Assembly: GCA_002407865.1 (NCBI GenBank)
Contig: DHPI01000036.1
Span: forward strand, 1 to 8,672
Direction of reading: 5' to 3'
From: Spirochaetia bacterium UBA5368
Lineage (GTDB): Bacteria; Spirochaetota; UBA4802; UBA5368
DNA length: 8,672 bases
Shown here: positions 5,468 to 8,672 of the stretch, piece after piece
Layout: the number at the start of each line of letters is the position of its first letter
Numbering within the stretch: position 1 is the stretch's first letter
Position numbers and translations under genes: made by a program
The notes under the pieces: model-generated
Databases searched by the model: none
The model's input: the letters and a program-made list of their open reading frames with translations, nothing else
What the model was told of the DNA's origin: nothing

Positions 5468-6847
5468 ATGCCACGCGACATCATGCAGTTATATCGTGAA
5501 AAGCTGTGTACGCCGGAAGAAGCGGTTCGCTCCATAAAGCCCGGCTTCTGGGTTGACTATGGTTTTTTTAACGGGAAGCCGCAGCTATGCGACCGGGCGC
5601 TCGCCGCGCGCATGGACGAGCTCAGCGACATCACCATCCTTGCGGCCGTAACGCTGCCGCCGATACCGGAAGTGCTTACGCGCGACCCGGAAGGAAAGGT
5701 ATTCACCTATAACGATTTTCATTTCAGCCCGTTGAGCCGTATTTTACAGGCGCAAATGCGCAATGTATTCTACAACCCGATCCTCTATTCAGAGTGCGAA
5801 CGCTATTACAGCGACTGCATCAACGACCCCGATATCGTGGGTACGCCGAAACGGAGCGCCTCCATCGTGCAGACCTGCCCCATGGATGAGCACGGGTATT
5901 TCAATTTCGGGCTGCACAATTCATCCACCTACACATCCCTTACGCACACGGATGTGGTTATTGTCGAAACGAACTCGAAGCTCCCCTACTGCCCGGGAGG
6001 CAGAAACGAGCGGATACACATATCACAGGTAACCCATGTGGTGGAAGGCGACAATCCAGATCTTTTGGAGATCCCGTTCCCGGAACCGACCGATGTCGAA
6101 CGGAAAATGGCCGCGCATGTGATGGAGCACATTACCGACGGGTGCTGCCTCCAGTTCGGGATCGGCGGCGTGCCGAACGCGGTGGGAAAATTTCTCGTTG
6201 ATTCCGATCTGAAAGATCTCGGCTGTCACACCGAAATGCTGGTCGACGCATATGCCGATCTCTACGAAGCGGGAAAACTTACCGGCGCGCGAAAAACGCT
6301 GGATCGTGGAAAAATGGCGTTTACATTTGCGGTCGGAAGCGGGAAACTTTACGAGTTTATGGACAAAAACCCTGTTATTGCTTCATGCAACGTGGAATAT
6401 ATCAATCATCCGAATATCATTAAACAGAATGATAACGTCATATCCATTAATTCAGCGCTGCAAGTTGATCTTTACTCGCAGATCAACGCTGAAAGTATGG
6501 GATTCAACCAGATATCGGGCAACGGCGGCATGTTCGACTTCGTTCTCGGATCGTACTGGTCGAAAGGTGGCCGCAGCATTATCTGCCTGCCGTCAACCTA
6601 TACGCTATCCGACGGGAGCATTCATTCGCGTATTGTGCCGTTCTTCGAGCCCGGCACCATCGTGACCGTTCCGCGGCAGATGGTAAACATCATCGTAACC
6701 GAGTACGGATGGATATCGCTCAAGGGGGATTCGACATGGGCAAGGGCGGAGAAACTGATATCCATTGCCCACCCGGATTTTCGTGATACACTCATCAAGG
6801 CGGCAGAGGCGCAAAAGATATGGAGGAAAAGCAACCGCATCGCCTGA
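5468..6847 (+). CDS. Class I CoA-transferase, acetyl-CoA hydrolase/transferase family
   Basis: A 459-residue enzyme of the family that includes 4-hydroxybutyrate, butyrate and propionate CoA-transferases. It moves CoA from a donor such as acetyl-CoA to a carboxylic acid through a glutamyl-CoA intermediate. The N-terminal domain contains KPGFWVDYGFFNGKP and SASIVQTCPMDEHGYFNFG. The C-terminal domain begins with FGIGGVPNAVG (G231-G240) and has the catalytic glutamate motif CHTEM (Glu256), then SGNGGMFDFVLG, GGRSIICLPST and the terminal VTEYGWISLKG and IAHPDFRDTL. Length and motif spacing agree with 4-hydroxybutyrate/butyryl-CoA:acetate CoA-transferases, but paralogues differ in substrate and I cannot assign one. 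All expected catalytic parts are intact, unlike the decayed CoA-transferase earlier in the operon. It lies between two acyl-CoA dehydrogenases, so it probably activates the acid they oxidise, or releases the product. Confidence 0.93.
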   Translation: MPRDIMQLYREKLCTPEEAVRSIKPGFWVDYGFFNGKPQLCDRALAARMDELSDITILAAVTLPPIPEVLTRDPEGKVFTYNDFHFSPLSRILQAQMRNVFYNPILYSECERYYSDCINDPDIVGTPKRSASIVQTCPMDEHGYFNFGLHNSSTYTSLTHTDVVIVETNSKLPYCPGGRNERIHISQVTHVVEGDNPDLLEIPFPEPTDVERKMAAHVMEHITDGCCLQFGIGGVPNAVGKFLVDSDLKDLGCHTEMLVDAYADLYEAGKLTGARKTLDRGKMAFTFAVGSGKLYEFMDKNPVIASCNVEYINHPNIIKQNDNVISINSALQVDLYSQINAESMGFNQISGNGGMFDFVLGSYWSKGGRSIICLPSTYTLSDGSIHSRIVPFFEPGTIVTVPRQMVNIIVTEYGWISLKGDSTWARAEKLISIAHPDFRDTLIKAAEAQKIWRKSNRIA

Positions 6848-6927
6848 CGCGCGGCGGCAACAGCCAGCGAACACGCACCAGCATTCATACGTTATAAAAT
6901 TTTGATACAGGGACGGGAGGACCGGAT
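6848..6927 (+). other. Intra-operon spacer with possible secondary promoter
   Basis: This 80-bp gap is longer than the others in the operon. An A+T-rich patch, ACGTTATAAAATTTTGATA (6889-6907), contains GTTATA (6891-6896), a partial match to the TGTTATA sites of the control region, and a TATAAA that could act as a -10. A GGGAGG (6915-6920) provides the ribosome-binding site for the gene at 6928. No hairpin terminator is evident, so read-through is expected. Confidence 0.35.
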
Positions 6928-8175
6928 ATGTTTGATTTCATGATGACTGACGAACAATTAAAGCTGCGCGACGAGGCGCGTGCGTTTACGAAGTGGGTGC
7001 CGAAGGAGATGATTCTGGATATGGACGCGGAAAAGCTCCATTTCCCCCACGAGTACCTGAAGGAGGCCGGGCGCCGCAACCTGCTTGGCATACGGCTGCC
7101 GAAAGAACTCGGCGGGCGCGGCCTCGGATGGGTCGACGACGGCATAGTTGCCGAGGAGGTCGGCGTGGCAAGTTACTCGCTGGCGTGCCTCTGGGGCGTC
7201 GGCGCCGACATCGTGTGCGAGGCCGTAGCAAAATTCGGCACCGACGAATTGAAGCAGGCGATCGTCGTACCGCTGCTTAAAGGCGACGTGTACGCGGCCG
7301 AATGCCTCACCGAACCGCGCGGCGGATCGGATTTCTTCGGCGCGGCGACGACCGCGCGCAAAGACGGCGGCGACTGGGTGATCAACGGACAGAAGCGCTT
7401 CATCGTCGGCGCTGAGGGCGCCGACTGGTTTATGGTCTACGCCGTGACGAATCCGGACGCGCGGGCCCACGAACGCATGACATGTTTCATGGTGCCGCGC
7501 GACGCGGGCGTCGAATCGAAATACATCTACGGCCTTATGGGCGTGCGCGGCGGCGGCGCGGGGCGCGTGATTTTCAATGACGTGCGCGTGCCCGAGCGTT
7601 ACGCGCTGAACGGCATCAACGCAGGGTTCCCTGTCTTCATGACCAACATGATCCCCGAGCGGCTGGGCACCGCGCTTATGACCATAGGATCGGTGCGCCC
7701 CGCCCTCGAGATCGCAACGCGCTATACGTCGATGCGCAAGGCCTTCGGCCAGCCCATCATGAACTTCCAGGCTGTGGGATTCAAGGTGGCTGACTGCGCG
7801 CTGAAAATGGACGCGATGCGCGCCATCGGCTACGCCGCCGCCCGCGCGGTCGACTCGGGCAAGGTCTCGGCGGGCCGCGTCAGGAGAATGGCATCGGAGG
7901 CGAAAAAGTTCATCACCGAAACCGCATGGGAGGTCGCGAACAACTGCATGCAGGTAATGGGCGGCATCGGCTACACCAGCGTGTACCCGATAGAGCGAAT
8001 TCTGCGCGACATTCGGCTTTCGATGATATGGGTGGGCACAAACGAAATTCAGCAGATGATCATTCAAAACGAGTGGTACAAGGAATATTTCAAGGTGCTT
8101 TCAAAGGAAAACGTGCGCGACGTGGAGTTCGACGCGGTGCATGCCGACCAGGTCGAAGAAAAAGTGTACGAGTGA
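6928..8175 (+). CDS. Acyl-CoA dehydrogenase with the catalytic Glu at the helix G position
   Basis: A 415-residue acyl-CoA dehydrogenase. Parts in order are an N-terminal helical domain (FMMTDEQLKLRDEARAF, LPKELGGRGLGWVDD), the beta-domain (ECLTEPRGGSDFFGA, WVINGQKRFIVGAEGADW, YGLMGVRGGGAGRVIFNDVRVP), and the C-terminal helical domain (RKAFGQPIMNFQAVGFKVAD, MQVMGGIGYTSVYPIERILRD, WVGTNEIQQM). The usual catalytic Glu of YEGT is replaced by Val369 (IWVGT). However Glu244 in MIPERLGTAL aligns with the helix G Glu used by isovaleryl-CoA and long-chain acyl-CoA dehydrogenases (LERL pattern), so the enzyme can be active with the relocated base. That points to a substrate unlike that of a straight short/medium-chain enzyme, perhaps branched or bulky (inference). 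The C-terminus extends about 30 residues past the family core and is acidic. The start at 6928 has GGGAGG 7 nt upstream. It is the last gene of the operon, followed by a strong terminator. Codons are notably G+C-rich. Confidence 0.92.
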   Translation: MFDFMMTDEQLKLRDEARAFTKWVPKEMILDMDAEKLHFPHEYLKEAGRRNLLGIRLPKELGGRGLGWVDDGIVAEEVGVASYSLACLWGVGADIVCEAVAKFGTDELKQAIVVPLLKGDVYAAECLTEPRGGSDFFGAATTARKDGGDWVINGQKRFIVGAEGADWFMVYAVTNPDARAHERMTCFMVPRDAGVESKYIYGLMGVRGGGAGRVIFNDVRVPERYALNGINAGFPVFMTNMIPERLGTALMTIGSVRPALEIATRYTSMRKAFGQPIMNFQAVGFKVADCALKMDAMRAIGYAAARAVDSGKVSAGRVRRMASEAKKFITETAWEVANNCMQVMGGIGYTSVYPIERILRDIRLSMIWVGTNEIQQMIIQNEWYKEYFKVLSKENVRDVEFDAVHADQVEEKVYE

Positions 8176-8226
8176 TATACGTGGGGCAGAAACAAGGGGG
8201 CCTACGCCCTTCGTTGAGTAGTATTC

Positions 8227-8262
8227 AAAAAATAACCGGCGCGCAGGTGCCGGTTATTTTTT
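8227..8262. terminator. Bidirectional intrinsic terminator between convergent genes
   Basis: A perfect 14-bp stem (AAAAAATAACCGGC, 8227-8240, with GCCGGTTATTTTTT, 8249-8262) encloses the 8-nt loop GCGCAGGT. Transcribed in either direction it gives a G+C-rich hairpin core followed by a U-run, so it can end both the + operon (stop at 8175) and the - strand gene. The TAA stop codon of the latter (8254-8256) lies inside the stem. Confidence 0.93.
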
Positions 8263-8672
8263 GCGGTACTTATCGACCCGGTAGATGCGGATGTCAAAAC
8301 CCTGTACGTAAAATCCGTAGAGAAAATTATCGCGGTCAACAAGGCCGGGGTCGTAGTGGTTATAGGTATCCTCCTCGTTCTTGTTCGACTTGACAACCAC
8401 GTAATCGGGCCTGAGCTTCGCAATATTCCTCACGTTTCGCCTGTCATCGGGATTCGAGTAGATAATACGCATGTCGCTTTCGAACGCCACCATCGGCGCC
8501 CAGTCGCCAATAATTACGCTGTCGCCGGGGAGCGAATTCACATAATTCATGCACTCGCGCAACCGGTCGGTCTTGTTAAATTGCCAGCTCAGCAGGTAGA
8601 TGAGCTGTATCTCGATCAGCAGAAACACCATCAGCTTGCTGGAGACGTGCCGCTTGATAAACCCGACCACGT
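8254..8672 (-). CDS. C-terminal part of a membrane glycosyltransferase (PMT/ArnT-like), cut by the window edge
   Basis: Only the last 139 or so codons are visible; the frame is open to the window end, so the gene begins outside. After a short basic stretch there is one clear membrane helix (KLMVFLLIEIQLIYLLSWQ), then a soluble tail with MNYVNSLPGDSVIIGDWAPMVAFESDMRIIYSN and LRPDYVVVKSN. This last-helix plus extracytoplasmic tail, with a 'Pro-Gly-(x)-Val-(I/V)-Gly-x-Trp-Ala-Pro...Glu' block, resembles the C-terminal ends of dolichyl-phosphate-mannose/ArnT-type (family 39 and relatives) polyprenyl-phosphate-sugar glycosyltransferases. The catalytic N-terminal region is not in view, so the assignment is tentative; it could be another multi-pass membrane protein. 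It is convergent with the dehydrogenase operon and shares its terminator, with no evident functional link. The first visible GTG (8668-8670) is internal and not a start. Confidence 0.6.
   Translation of the reverse strand, partial: VVGFIKRHVSSKLMVFLLIEIQLIYLLSWQFNKTDRLRECMNYVNSLPGDSVIIGDWAPMVAFESDMRIIYSNPDDRRNVRNIAKLRPDYVVVKSNKNEEDTYNHYDPGLVDRDNFLYGFYVQGFDIRIYRVDKYRKK

Noticed and set aside
6958..8067. 369-codon frame on the - strand opposite the last dehydrogenase
   Set aside because: It is a shadow caused by G+C-rich codons of the real gene. Its composition is His/Ala/Arg/Val-rich, no domain is recognisable, and it lies wholly inside a well-supported gene.
8194..8211. AAGGG/CCCTT hairpin as the terminator of the + operon
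   Set aside because: It has a short stem and no T-run, and the far stronger hairpin at 8227-8262 follows immediately.

Overview
The window suggests a bacterial chromosome, probably an anaerobic or facultative Gram-negative organism with a large acyl-CoA catabolic repertoire, such as a Desulfobacterota or spirochaete-like lineage. That placement is an inference from gene content: several acyl-CoA dehydrogenases, a class I CoA-transferase, a C/G-rich palindromic repeat that reads as PRPSPKGRG when translated, and a PMT-type glycosyltransferase tail. No rRNA or other marker gene is present to settle it. I saw no tRNA, rRNA or CRISPR array.

Layout. (1) Positions 1-1030 are a graveyard. An A+T-rich transposase remnant on the + strand (about 214-684) begins exactly at the first catalytic Asp of its DDE core and lacks the end of the protein. 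It is joined near 685 to a 100-codon piece of a type I restriction methylase (HsdM) on the opposite strand (685-987). The HsdM piece is cut at its other end by a dispersed palindromic repeat (989-1028). The long + frame that runs through the whole block is a chimera of sense transposase and antisense hsdM, not a gene. (2) 1029-1258 is a noncoding spacer. (3) On the - strand, a Cro/CI-type (XRE) regulator (2736-2383) and an acyl-CoA dehydrogenase (2383-1259) are joined by a TAATG stop/start overlap. (4) 2737-2989 is a divergent control region with a near-consensus promoter for the + operon and overlapping TATAACA/TGTTATA repeats that look like an operator for the regulator. (5) The + operon contains a decayed GctB/IpdB-type CoA-transferase B subunit (about 3033-3481, one frameshift), a 619-residue FadE5/DmdC-type acyl-CoA dehydrogenase (3560-5419), an intact class I acetyl-CoA hydrolase/transferase-family CoA-transferase (5468-6847) and a third acyl-CoA dehydrogenase (6928-8175). 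(6) A strong bidirectional terminator (8227-8262) separates this operon from a convergent gene, the C-terminal end of a membrane glycosyltransferase (8254 to the window edge).

How the genes may work together (inference): the CoA-transferase would activate a carboxylic acid by taking CoA from acetyl-CoA or another acyl-CoA, and the dehydrogenases would introduce the alpha,beta double bond, passing electrons to an electron-transfer flavoprotein. No ETF, hydratase, hydroxyacyl-CoA dehydrogenase or thiolase lies in the window, so the substrate cannot be named. The most distinctive point is that the three dehydrogenases differ at the catalytic-base positions: canonical Glu plus a second Glu, Asp in place of Glu, and Glu only at the isovaleryl-CoA-dehydrogenase-type position. 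This suggests different substrates or altered activities within one regulon.
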